From assembly GCA_013397115.1 (NCBI GenBank), contig VWZW01000986.1, positions 77,890 to 141,889 of the forward strand: a stretch of DNA of 64,000 bases, in the 5' to 3' direction. Origin of the DNA: Edolisoma coerulescens. Lineage: Eukaryota; Chordata; Aves; Passeriformes; Campephagidae. The position numbers and the translations under genes were made by a program. The notes below the pieces were generated by a model. It was not told the DNA's origin. It saw only the letters and a program-made list of their open reading frames with translations, and searched no databases. Shown here in pieces: positions 13,154 through 25,000 of the stretch; within the stretch, counting starts at the first letter, position 1; each line of letters begins with the position of its first letter.

Positions 13154-13644
13154 TGGAATTTTTTTTCTTTCCTTCATGTGGAGAGTCATGTCAAGCTTTT
13201 GAGTCTGAAGTGTTTCTAAATCCTTTTTCCAATGAAAAGGTGAAAAAAATTTTTTTTTCTTCTTTGAGTACATAGGTGTTTTCTAATTATACCACTCAAA
13301 ATTAAGACATAGGACTTCAATTTGAGTGGCTTTTTAGCTATTCTGCCAGGAAATTTTTTCTTCTTTTGCTTGTGCCCAGTTGGTTTCCTAAGGGACTGAT
13401 GATCTTTTCTTACCTCTGTGCTCTCTGATTAACTCAAGTTGTCCCTCAGAGGACGAAGGAACTGGAACCTAAAGGCTTACTAATGGTCACCCTTGTAAGA
13501 GGATCCCTCTGCTGAGGGTGAAAAGAGCACAGCTTTTAGCACCATGGTTTATTTCCTTTGAAGTTTCAGCACCATCTTGGCATTTACCTCACACTGGTTT
13601 GGCTTTCAGAAAACTCTCTGATGCATTCAAGCATGTAGATATTT

Positions 13645-13670
13645 ATAAATATATATATATGTATATATAA
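13645..13670. repeat. AT dinucleotide microsatellite
   Basis: An imperfect (AT)n stretch interrupted by a single G is visible directly. It is short and probably variable between individuals. Confidence 0.85.
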
Positions 13671-13939
13671 AAGTGCTGACGTACATTGCTGTCTCCATTA
13701 ATAAAAGCAGCGAACATGATTTATATTTTGTTGAGTCAAACACCAGTACTTCTGGATAAAGAAATCTTTAGCAGGTACAAACGGCAGGCCAATTCCTAAA
13801 GCTATTTACTAGCTGTTAATTCCAGGCTCAATCCAGAAGCTCTTACTCAAGCAAAATGCCTGTAAAGTAATAGGATGCTTTATCTTCTTATTCTTGAATT
13901 TTGTGAGAGTGCTGTGTCATTTTTCTTAAAATTGTGCAG

Positions 13940-14089
13940 GCTTCTATCAACGCCACATCATCTCGTCTTGTGCAGCCTCAGGAGCGACTGCTGGTGCAGT
14001 GTGAACTGTCTTGTGTTATATGGTTAATCACCTGCAGCTGCAGTGTATCACAGTACGCTGCAGACAATGTTTTTACGTTTTTGCTTTAA
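13940..14089 (+). other. Open frame after an acceptor-like site
   Basis: AAAATTGTGCAG precedes a frame open for 49 codons to a TAA at 14087-14089 (starts ASINATSSRLVQPQERLL). The first 50 bases hold three CpGs, unusual for this region. The frame is also open for some distance upstream of the acceptor and there is no convincing donor. The 12-bp palindrome CTGCAGCTGCAG lies at 14032-14043. It may equally be a conserved non-coding element or chance. Confidence 0.12.
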
Positions 14090-17000
14090 TCATTTGCAGT
14101 GAGTAACAGAGACTGTAAGTGGCAAAATACTTTGTCTTGAAAAGTAGCCATTGAAATACTGCTGCAAAAGTACCCATAGAGTTTGGAAAATGATATGGTA
14201 CAAAATAACCTATTTTGATACATACAGTTTTATTCATTTCTGAAAATGATTGTTCTTTTGCAGGCATGGAGATCTGGATATGTTTCTAATGTAAAATGAA
14301 TAGGAAATACTCCAATTGTTCAAATAGCTCTTAAATGTATTTTAGTTTGATAGCTGATTGTATATTATGTTTGCAGCCTTTGTGCAAGGTAGTGTTTAAT
14401 AGCAGAGTTTGCTCCATAATGAGCATAGATGAAGACTGTTCTTTTTATTATCAATCTAAAACCCCACATGTATTAATACAAAGCTGTTGATGTTAAGTTG
14501 CCCCATTGCTTGGAATTTATTGCCACATTGCTTGACACGTAGCTGCCAACTAAAAGAACTCCTTGCTACTCCAACTTGAGACTTATCACTTCCCATTTAG
14601 AAAATGACCTTACAAGATAGTCAAATGACTGGACTGCTATGGAACAGCAGCTGTTAGTGGAAAGTTCTTAAAATTGGCATGGATCACTTACTGGTCTCTC
14701 CTTTAATTGCTGATATCATTGCCTGTGTATGCAGTGGTTATCAATGACTGTAATTGCTTTGTAGTTCTCAGACCATTCTCTAATGATTATGATTAATTTT
14801 TAGCTTTTAAGTTGAAAATATCTGAGGATTAATCTGCTGGTTTGTTTTGTGCATTTTCTAGCAATTTTGTGAAAATTGCTAATTATTAACAACACCCTTG
14901 AGGCATGAAAATAAATACTGTAAAATTCTCATGTTGAAATATATTTTCTTTTGAAAGCTCTAGGACCATATTTGGCCCAGTTGATTTACATAACTTGCTT
15001 GCATAGTATTGTGAAAGAGTAAAATAAAACAGCTCAGCTGCACCTGCTGTCTTCGAGATGTTTCTGAGTGAACAGTCCCAGACAAGCATGGGATTTTTGT
15101 GGTTATCTCTTTGGTCCATTGCCCACCTGCCCTGGACCACTGCAAAATACAGTGCCTGAGCTCATTATTTTAGCTTAATGTAAATGACAAATTCTCAGCA
15201 TGAGCTGCTACTTAAGTCTGGTTTTGTACCAGTTCTCTGTCATTAAAGAAATTAGATCTGTCTGGAAGATTGTCTACGGAGAGGTATGATCATCAAATGA
15301 AAAACTCTTGCATTTATAAAGGTTTAAAAAGGTGATAGTTAACAGCTGGTAATTAAAAGATATCACTGGTTTAGTGCACTTACCCCCATTTGATGTTTAA
15401 TCCTGTTCTGTAATGTTCAGTGTGGAACAGTTGGTCGTGGGACTCAAGTTGTGTAAAGCCACAGTTGTGAAGATACTCTCAGCGTAACTGGGTACAAATA
15501 TACTTTGAACCTGTTTCCTGTTGTGGAGTTCTTCCTTGCAGTGTGGTGTATCCTAATGCGTTACAACTTGCAACTTGCAGTGTTTTATTGCTTAATTTAA
15601 GCATAGTTTGCATTTCTTATGGTTTGATTGGTTGGCAGGGCATGCAGAAATTCTGAGTCAGATGCACCTATTTCTGGATGCCCAATATAATTAGGTGCAG
15701 CCCTGAAGCGACATGTTTTGTGCAACTTTCCAGGCACGCAAAATGCAGAAATACAAAGGAGGGTTTAAAAATTGTTTGGGAAAAAAATCAGTGCCATTTA
15801 AGTTTGAATTATGATTATATTTGTTTTGATGAACTTCGTAATTTTGAGATTCTGCTGCTTTTTTTTTCTTCCTGTTTTCTTTTTGGTTTTTTTTTTCATT
15901 TTAGTAATTACAACTTTGATACATATGAAATAGGCCAGATGGACATTCCTGGAAATGTCAGTGTCCTGGATAACCTTGGAGCAGTTATGTAGAACCAGCA
16001 TGGTCATTAAATTCCACAAATTCCTATTTTCTGTAGCTTTGTCCTTGGACATTGCTGTTGAAAGTGAGTTTTGTTTCTGTAGCTTCTGTAGTCTGGTTTG
16101 CATGACCAGCCTGCTAAAAAGTGTGTTGATTAGTGGTACTGCAGTTGGGTGCATGCTGTCGATTGAAAACAGGACTGAAACCAGCAGCTTCTTCCAGGAA
16201 TTCTTCACTGCTGCTAATTTTTGGGTCCTAAAATTTGGGTTTGAGTTTGTCACTAGGAGGGGAAAGCAGTTGGACAGTAATTGTTCTACTAAAATGGAAA
16301 AGTATCCAAAAAAGGTTTCTGTACATTTGAAGACTAAGATTCTATTGAACAGATAATTTTTAACTGCATCAATAATGATTAAGTGCTTAATTGCTTGTGT
16401 GTAAATAACGGGAGTAAAATCTCTATGGGTAGTAATTTAGGGAGAAATTCAGTGCCACAGTGTATAGTATTGGTTTCCTTGAAATATAAGAAATCTATCA
16501 ATTCCCAGAGCATAAAATTGCATTAGTCTATTTATTGAAAATATTGCTTCCTAAAAGAAGTGTGTCGAATTTAAAGGCGTAGGGAAAAAAAATCAATTTA
16601 TTATGCAAGTTTTGGAAGAAACCCAGAATCTAGTTTTAGTCTTCTTTAGATTTGTTTTTTGAGGTCTGCCCCAGTTTTCTTGGCTTCGTTTGAGAGGTGG
16701 TATCCCACATCAGCTAGCCTTGGCTGAGTGCAGGCATGGTTTCCTCTGGGTAGCACCAGTAAATGTCTGCCAAGGTGTGGCTGTGTGTGAAACCAGGCTT
16801 GCTTTTTGGTGCTCGTGAGCTGCTGGCCTGCTGGTGTTCTGGTAGTCACTTCAAATCTGGGTAGTCAGTCTAGTCTGTAGTGGTGTGAATGCTAGGTTTG
16901 ATTCACTGTTTTCACAGGTACAGTTAGTTAGGCTTTTTCCTTGTTGTCCATCTTCATTTATTTATTTTTTCTAATAGCGGGTCTTTTGAGTCTTGTTTGT

Positions 17001-19410
17001 TTCCCCTACTAAAAATCCTTTGCATGTGATTTTTTTTTCTGTAAAATCTTACCTTAAAATTAAAAAGATTCCATTTAATATACACATAGTGCAAAATTGT
17101 ATTAAATAGTTGACTAGATTATTCAATTTCTTGTATTTAAAATACATTTTATAGTCCAATTAAGTAGATAATAACAGTAAATGCATTCCCTAAAATTCCA
17201 GTAAATAACATAGACAACATCTTGAATTTCCAATAGAAGAAAAATGAAGTGACATTGGAGACAGAGAGATAGAAAAATGAAGCCAAAGCTGAAATTTGGG
17301 GGAATTGCTGGGGCATATATGGGTTTATTTGTAAAAATTGGGGAGATAATTTTTATAAAAATATCATTCTAAAACCCATGCACTGTGGTTTTTAAAAACT
17401 AATATTGATATGAATGAACATTTATCCCTTGCTCTGTAGCTTTCAAAACTTTGACATTTCTCCCATGCTTTAAGCTTTCCCATCCTTTCTGTGATGCTTT
17501 CCTTTTGATCCAGCAGCCATACACTGGATAGGTGCTCCAGTGGACTGTGAGCACGTTTAGCTGTTATTTAATGTATATCCTGGGATATTCCTCATGCTAA
17601 ATGCGTACGGAAGCGCCACCAAGGGAATCAGTTCCAACAAATTGCAGACCCACCTTTAGGTGGCCTCTAGAGCTTTTGTACATAAGTAGATATGTATTTG
17701 TGTGTAAACATGTTGTTAAAGTAGCAGCTCCTGATCTGGAGGGGAAATGATGGGGGCTTTCCTGTTTCCACATCACTGACGGCTAACTTGCACCAGAACT
17801 GACAGGCTGCATCTATCCTGTCTTGTACTTGGCCGTGGATCTCTTCTGGGCATCAAGTGATAGTCCTTACACATATTCCTTGGGGGTTTTGTCCAAACTA
17901 TCCAAAGGAATGAGAAAACTGTTTTGCAGCCCATCAGAATGGTGGTTTTTTATAGCACAAAACTTAAATCACATGTTTTATGACCTACTGTTAAGTAGCA
18001 TGTGAACCAATTCTGTGGCCACTTCATCCATCTGGTGTCCTTTTCCCCAAATATGAGGGGCTGTGGGAGCAAACTGTACCTGAAGACAAAGAGCACAGCA
18101 GAGCTGGAGACTGAACAGCTGAAGTGTGCAGGAGTGTGGTCCCCAAGACCTCTTCCCAGCCACCTTGCCTTTAGCAGTATAGGCACACCCAAAACTCCAC
18201 AGACCGTGGTGGGTAAGGGGTAATTGGCAGTCAGAGCTGGTAGAGAATATTCTTTGTCATGTGAAAATGTGGGATTTAAAAAATTGCATCCCAAATTGCA
18301 GCAAAGAGTTGGTGTTCCCTCATTTCTAAATCAAATGTAAAAATATGTCTTAGAGAAATACTGTGCTTCAGTTTAGCCCCATCATGCTTTTTTCTTTAAT
18401 ATACTGGGCTTATTCACTAAGCTTCTTCACTAAGAAGCCTTTCTCACCTGAAATCAAAGTGCTTTGCAGACTTCTCAACATTCCTGTGAAGTGGAATAAA
18501 ATCAATCATTTCCTTTGATGAAAGTTTGGATGCCTGTGAATCAGTATGTTTTTTCAGGAGAAATATTTGCTAAAAATTCCCAATCAGGCATTCTCTCTCT
18601 TCCCCTTCCCCCCTTTTCTCTGCAGATGACCAAAATGTGAAAAAGAGGTGAGACTCCCACTAGATATTTCTTGTTGCATTTTTCCTGAGGAATTCACAGA
18701 GGGGAGGCTGATACTCTGAGATGAGCTTCTTCCCTCTGCTTGGTGCTCTAAGAAGCACAGTTCAGTATGACAAGTGCAAAGTAGAGTTGGGGACCTGAAG
18801 GAAAGAGTGGAGAGGGAGGGTGTAAGTACTGCTGAATACTGGTTAAAAATATTAGAAGCTGTTAATAGAGTTTTAATCACTTGCTTCTACCCCTCCCAAA
18901 AAGACAAATCATTGTGAAAAAGTTGGTGAGTCTTTCTGGGCTAGCTTCTGAAACTTGGTGAGCAAGGGTGCTCTGCCTTAAAACCATAGAAGCTGTATGT
19001 GTAAACCTGTTTTTCACCCTTTCTTATTCAGAATCTGTGTCTTTAGTAATACTTTCAGTTCAAATCTTAATGATTTCCTGGGCTTCTGCTGTAAAGAGCC
19101 AAGGACCATGCAGCAGTGCCCTGTTGCAGAGCTAGTAACCACAGCCTGCTGGCTGCAGCACGTCACTGGGCTTGCACAGGGCATGCACTGAAGAGACTCA
19201 CTTTGGTCTTTGCAGTTATCAAGGGCCCAGGTCTTATCCCTCAGGACTGCAAACATGGCTCTGTACTGTGGAATGATTAACATTTGAAAAGCTTTAGTGA
19301 ACCAGCCACAGTGTCATTGTGCTAGCTGTTCCAGACTTCTCCTTTTGTCCCACTAGAGATGCAGGCATTTCAGAAGAATCCAATTAAAAGGAGATGTTTG
19401 TCCTTCATAT

Positions 19411-19577
19411 CGAATCACAGCATCTTAGAATAGTTCGGATTGGAAGGGGCCTTTAAAGATCATCTAGTCCAATGCCCCTGCAATGAGCAGGGACATCTTC
19501 ACCTAGATCAGGTTGCTCAGAGAACCTGGCCTTGAATGTTTCCAGGGATGGGACATCTACCACCTCTTTGGGGAAGC
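19411..19577 (-). mobile_element. Short CR1 3'-end fragment
   Basis: The plus strand carries the complement of a CR1 3' UTR. It reads GAATCACAGCATCTTAGAAT, then GGATTGGAAGGGGCCTTTAA, then ATCATCTAGTCCAATGCCCC, then TTTCCAGGGATGGGACATCT. The match stops abruptly near 19577, so only the last about 165 bases of the element remain. The 8-base tail repeat is degenerate. Confidence 0.93.
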
Positions 19578-21614
19578 ATTATATTTTTTGCTTCCTTTTA
19601 CCTGAAGTCTTGTATATGTAAGTAATATTTTAGAAGTGTATTTTATCCCCACATTAAAGAAAGGTGAGTCGCTCCCTTCGTATGTATTTCTTCATCTTTA
19701 CTTACAATTTTTCTACCTTGATATGTTTTTTTAAAGACCTCTAATCAAAATGAGCAGTTCAGGTATCAAATGCAGCATTTGTGGACTTTATATGAATGTA
19801 CAAAATATTTGGACTGATAAATAATGTGTGTAGTACTTTTGTGTTTAGTAGTAAGATGTAGTGTTTTAACCTTTTTATCTGTGCCTGAAATACTTTTAAG
19901 ATAAAGAAACCCTTTTATTATGCTACTAATCAGAGGATAATTCAAAGCAAAGTTTCTGCAAGTTAGAAATATTCTTCAGGTTGTTTAACATTTCACAACT
20001 CCTGGTTGAGAGAATGCAAATGAAATAAGCCAGTAATTGAAGACAAGTTGATGTTACACACTGGTGTTTCTTCTTTTAAATTTGGCTTGAGGCATAAAAT
20101 AACAGCTTGAGAAGCCAGTACAACAACCGCTAACTTTTATGATTCATTTAAAGTAGTCACAGTTTTAACCATGAAGGAGCTTTTTGAAGCTATGCTTCTG
20201 ATACAAAAAAAAAGAAAAAAAAAATCCTTAGGAAAAATATACCCTTAAATGTGCCTATGTTTTCCTGGCACGTGCTGCTGTAACCATGAGGATTTCTTAG
20301 ATCAGGAAAATAGCCTAAAAACTATAGCATTTTTTAATGTTATGCTAAGAAATACCAATCAAGTGTCATTCAGCATTGAGTTCTGGGAAAATAGTGTGTG
20401 TGTTTGGCAGTTTCTTCTGTTCCTAACCTTACTGATCTCAGTTGATAGTTGTTTCTAGAGGGAAACCACAAGGAATTGCAACAGGAACCTGTTGACCATC
20501 CTGCAGTTCTAGTTGCAAGGAACACAGATGGGTGATGACTCTGTACCACTTTGCTTCACACTCCTGCCCACCAATCTGTCCTGCCTCCTCAGGTCCCTGT
20601 GCTTTCAGTTTGGCATTTGCCTTCTGTATTTCCTTGGTGGCCCTCTCTGGAGGCGAGCTGAAGGGAAGGCCACTAAGCAGAAACACCCATGAATTTGGTA
20701 GCTGGAGCTTTGGACATCCTTCCACATTCCCATGGACTTTTTCAAAATTGCATAATTTAGAAAAGATTCTCCACTTGATAGTTCTCCTGTTTAAATTAAG
20801 AATTGAAAAATATATGGATTTTTTTTTTAATTTCTGTGGGAATTTTTTTGTCCACTTCTGCTCTTGAATATCTTGTAGTTTAAATAAACATCTAAATGTT
20901 TTGTTTCAAATAAAAATATTCAACATGCTGGAAACCAATTGACCCAAACCATTTCCATAGTTTCCATGTTTGGTCTGTGAGGAATGTTTGCTGTGGAGTT
21001 GCTGGGATCTGCTTAATAACCTGCTACCCAAGGTTTCAGAGTAAAAAAAACCAGGTAGCTGATACCCTGCAATATGACTCTTCCATTTTTCCTCCTGACA
21101 CTTCCTGATGATCCAAACTCTCAGCATATGTTGGGGAATTGGGGAGCAATGACACCTAACAGCTCAAGGTCTCACATTTTTTAAAGATGAGGTTAGAAGC
21201 TAGTGCTGGATATCACTGTTTATGGTTCTGGGCTAGCATGTGGACTGCACAGGTTAATTTTTGTAATGAGCAAGGCACAAATAATATATTGAAATTCTGT
21301 GGAAGAGAATTGTTGAGTCCACTGAAGTTCCTGGAAGTGCCGGGCAAATGCAAAGCAAACCCTCTTGCTGGGCTTGGCTGGACACAGGCATGGTGGGAAA
21401 CCTGCTCTTTGGCAAACAGGTATTTCTGCTGTGACCTCAATGTTAAGTGAAAAGGAGTTACTGCCTCATGCTTTGCAAAGGTCTTTGGTAGCCACAACCT
21501 TACTTCATGTTCATTGACTGATTCCAAGACAATATTGGTTGCTCTTTCTCCAAGTCCTGTTCTTTGTATATTAAGTTAGCAATTAAAAAATACAAAAGAT
21601 GCTGGATGAGGGGA
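19578..21614. other. Non-coding interval
   Basis: No gene is supported. An A-rich run lies at 20204-20224. The stretch 20440-20740 is richer in GC and open for 95 codons on the minus strand, with a hydrophilic K/E/Q-rich middle (RATKEIQKANAKLKAQ). I find no family for it and no good flanking splice sites. Confidence 0.65.
20204..20224. repeat. A-rich homopolymer run
   Basis: Nine A, one G, ten or more A. Seen directly; a simple repeat with no retroelement body attached. Confidence 0.85.
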
Positions 21615-22025
21615 GAATTGCAGAACCACAGAATAAGGTGAGGTGGAAGGGACCCACAAGGATCATCAATGTCCACCTCCTGGCCATGTACAGGACCACC
21701 TCCCAGAGTCACACCATGTGCTTGAGAGCATTGTCCAAATGCTTCTTGAACTCCTGTCAGGCTTGGTGCTGTGACCACTGCCCTGGGGAGCCTGTTCACC
21801 CTCTGGGTGAAGACATTTTTTCTGATATCCAGCCTAAACCTCCCCTGACACAGCTTCAGGCCATTCCCTCGGGTCCTGTCACTGGTCAGCACAGAGAAGA
21901 GATCAGTGCCTGCCCCTCCTCTTCCCCTCACAAGGAAGTTGTAACTGCAGTGAGGTCTCCCCTCAGTCTTCTCCAGGCTGGACAGACCCAGTGCCCTCAG
22001 CTGCTCCTCACATGGCTTCCCCTCT
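21615..22025 (-). mobile_element. CR1 3' fragment with readable ORF2 C-terminus
   Basis: The plus strand is the complement of a CR1 3' end. Blocks such as GCTTGGTGCTGTGACCACTG, CTAAACCTCCCCTGACACAG and CAGGCCATTCCCTCGGGTCC are close to the CR1 type frequent in neoavian birds. On the minus strand the C-terminal part of the reverse-transcriptase ORF is still open. Readable pieces are LRALGLSSLEK, YNFLVRGRGGAGTDLFSVLT, DRTRGNGLKLCQGRFRLDIR and NRLPRAVVTAPSL. Compared with the family, the few residues usually seen just before NRLPR are missing, so there is a small deletion. The open frame runs through the 3' UTR into flanking DNA. The element is 5'-truncated, lacks the endonuclease and polymerase core, and cannot be active. 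It is the best-preserved repeat in the window. Confidence 0.95.
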
Positions 22026-25000
22026 GTGATTTCAATGAACAGGTAGCCCCTTAAGCAACAAAGTGAACAAAACATGGCATTATGTTTGTTTTCTGTTTTG
22101 GTGCCTTAAGATGATCAGAGCTCAGTCTGATGCTTTTTCTTCTGCTGTGGCATATTGCAGGTTCCTCTTCTATGGATTTCTGATGCGCAGCAAAAGCTGT
22201 GTCACGTGTGGCACCTTTCTCTGGCACGAAATCTGTGCATAATTTCTTTCCTCTGCCAGGTCATTTATTTTCATTAAATATGTCAGAAGGCAAAATTTTT
22301 AGTCAATTCTCCTCTCTCTCAAGTCAGATCAGAATCAGCTACTGAGTTGAAAAGCCAAATTGCTTTGAGGGGAACCTGGAGTGGATGAGTGGGCACACAA
22401 ACCACCTGCAGAAGTCTTGTTTCCAAAGAATCCAACTCCATCAGACTGCTATCTCATCTGTTACTGAAGAGGACTAAACTAACCGTATTTCCAGAAGCAA
22501 ACAGTTCAATACACTAAGCGTTTAGGGATATCTGATTTAAATGAACGGCAGTAGTAACACTGATTTTCTTGTGCCATAAACATGCATTGTGCTTTACAAG
22601 GAAAAGAGGAGTCCTCTCTCTCAAAGGTTAACCTAAACAAAATGCAAATCACAACCTATCAAAGTTGGTTTGACACTTCGGTTTCACCCAGGGTCTTTTA
22701 GCCATGAACAAGAATAGCATTTCCTTTGAATGAGAGTTCTCCCATGAAGGTAAATGTTAAGTACCCCCACGCCTGTTATTTAATCCTTAAGGACTAAAAA
22801 AGTGATTATATGAAGATGAAAATCACAACCTCGTTCTTTTACTAGCCCGGGGAGATGTTGGTGTTAATCAATGATACGGCTTTCTAAGTAGTAGCCAGCA
22901 TTTGGAACTGTTATCCAAAGAAAACTCTCTAAATGAACTGGGTGCCCACTGGGCTGCAAGGACTGAATAACCAGAGAAGGGCTGCCAAGAAAGCAGAGTG
23001 CAGGGCACCACTTGATTAAGGCCAGGTGTATGGGGTGGATGGAGGAGCCGTATGGGAAAGGGGCTTTGCACTTTCAAAAGCATCCAGAAATGCTCTTACT
23101 CCTTAGGGAGCTGATGCAACCATGCTGTGGGAAGTACATTAACTTAGATTAAAAAAATGCTTGAGATTGTGTGGAGAAAAACTCACTAAATATATTCACT
23201 GTTTCATATAATAAAAGAACACTTGCAGGTTTTTCTTTTCTGCACCTTTGTCTTTCCAGCAAAAGAACAGTATCTTATTTTATTGCCTTGAAAAATTAGG
23301 CTTTTCTAGTCTGAAATAGAGACTTTCCCTTGGGTAACTGTTCTGTAGGAAAACAGTTTGGTTGGTAGTGTTAGAACTCTGCTAAATAAATTTGGTTTGG
23401 AGTAAATTATTTCAGTTTTAAATCAGCATGTTTTAATATCAAGTGTTTTAGAGTGACTTTGCTCTCTGCACTACACAGAAAATGCAATATCCTGCTTCAG
23501 GAGAATAATGTGTAGTCATATCTCTCAGTAAAATTTTCTTCAAGGCTGTACATGTTAATTAATACAGTCTCATCAGAATGTTGGAGGCAAAGAAAAATTG
23601 CATGTTGGTGACAAAAGAGGTTCCAAACAAAGTGGCTTTGTTCTTATTTTTGCAGGTTTCATGAGAATGATGATTTTAAAGTCTCTTTATTTTCTACTGC
23701 TGATTTGTAGGTGTAACTGAGAAATACTTTCTCTCTTGTGTTTTTTTTTCTCCCTCAAATTTAGCTCCAGTGGATTCAAAACTAAACTCTTTGTTAACTA
23801 ATGAGAGCTTTACAGAAATACATATAAAAGTAATAGATGGGATTAAAATTACTGGCGTGAAACAAGAGGCACACATCAATAATCCAGAATGACCAAGTGC
23901 CTCAGAAACAACATGCTCAAGGTTAGGTTCACAAGCTAGTTGATTAGCAGGAATGGACAGATAAAGTGTATGTGAGCACAGATTGTGTATATGTATAAAT
24001 TAATTCAATTCTAAACCTGGGAGGTAATTTAAGTGCAAAACTTCGTTGGCATAATTCATATACCTGAAATTCAAAAAGCAGCAATGGTTTTGCTGCATGC
24101 CACCCTGTGCCTTTGAATGCCATTACATCTACATGTGGTAAATGCTGTGGAAATCGATGACAGACTAAGGCACTGCCCCTTTCAGGTTTCCTTGTTTGAA
24201 TGTCACCAATGTCTGTGTTGCCAATTTGTCTGTGTCAAATGAATTAGATCATACCTGTTTCTGACTGTGTTTCCATCAAAAAAGCACCCAGAACACCAAC
24301 ATGAACAACATTTCATTTGTCACTGTTTGGCAGGATGGCTGAAAGCTGTAGGGAGATACGTTAAAAAATAAAGTTGTATGAAAGCTGAAATGCCATTTTT
24401 TCAAGAAGAGGTCACTGAAAGGCTTGGATGGAAAGGAGACTCTTGGAAAGAGGATGCTTGAGCTGGTTTTGGTTTTTTCTGTTTGGGTTTTTTTCCCCCT
24501 ACTAAAGAAAGAAAATCATTGCATGTCCAAAATAAAGAAGAAAAACAAACAGCCAAGAACAAATGCCTAGAATTCCTTTTTATTCTACATATTCTTGTCA
24601 ATTTTATAACAGAATATTATAATTTTAACAAGCTAGTTCATAGCATTTTAAACATACTAAAGAAAATAAATTGACAGAGCATCTATTATTTAATCAAGAT
24701 TTTTTTTTCCTAGATACTGATGATCTTTGAAGGACAAGAACAGTTTCTGGAAGACTTAAGTAAATGCCGTATCTTTTATCAGCAGTAAATGTGCAAGAAG
24801 TTAAAGCCTGTGTCCCTTTTAGGTTTCTAAGATTTGTAGAGTTGTAAACATTCTAGCAAAATTTCAGATGCCAACAGAATCATATTAAAAATATTATTAT
24901 AAAGTTCTTTATAAAAACTTTTTTCCTATTTATGTTTTTATTGGCTTTCTGTAGGATATGGGTTCATAACCCAGTCATAATCAGTTCCACTCTGAAATTA

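Larger units (their letters stand above)
8651..19410. other. Non-coding interval
   Basis: About 10.8 kb without a supported gene. It holds an exon-like segment at 9975-10108, the A/C-rich tract at 13048-13153, an AT dinucleotide stretch at 13645-13670, and an acceptor followed by a 49-codon open frame at 13940-14089. Overlapping open frames on opposite strands occur at 15798-16356. None of these has recognisable homology. Confidence 0.65.

Noticed and set aside
17604..17753. 49-codon ATG frame with three CpGs at its start
   Set aside because: Short, no splice context or recognisable family; CpG cluster alone is insufficient.
20438..20725. 95-codon minus-strand frame in a GC-richer patch, K/E/Q-rich
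   Set aside because: No homology recognised and no convincing splice sites or start context; kept only as a remark in the interval entry.
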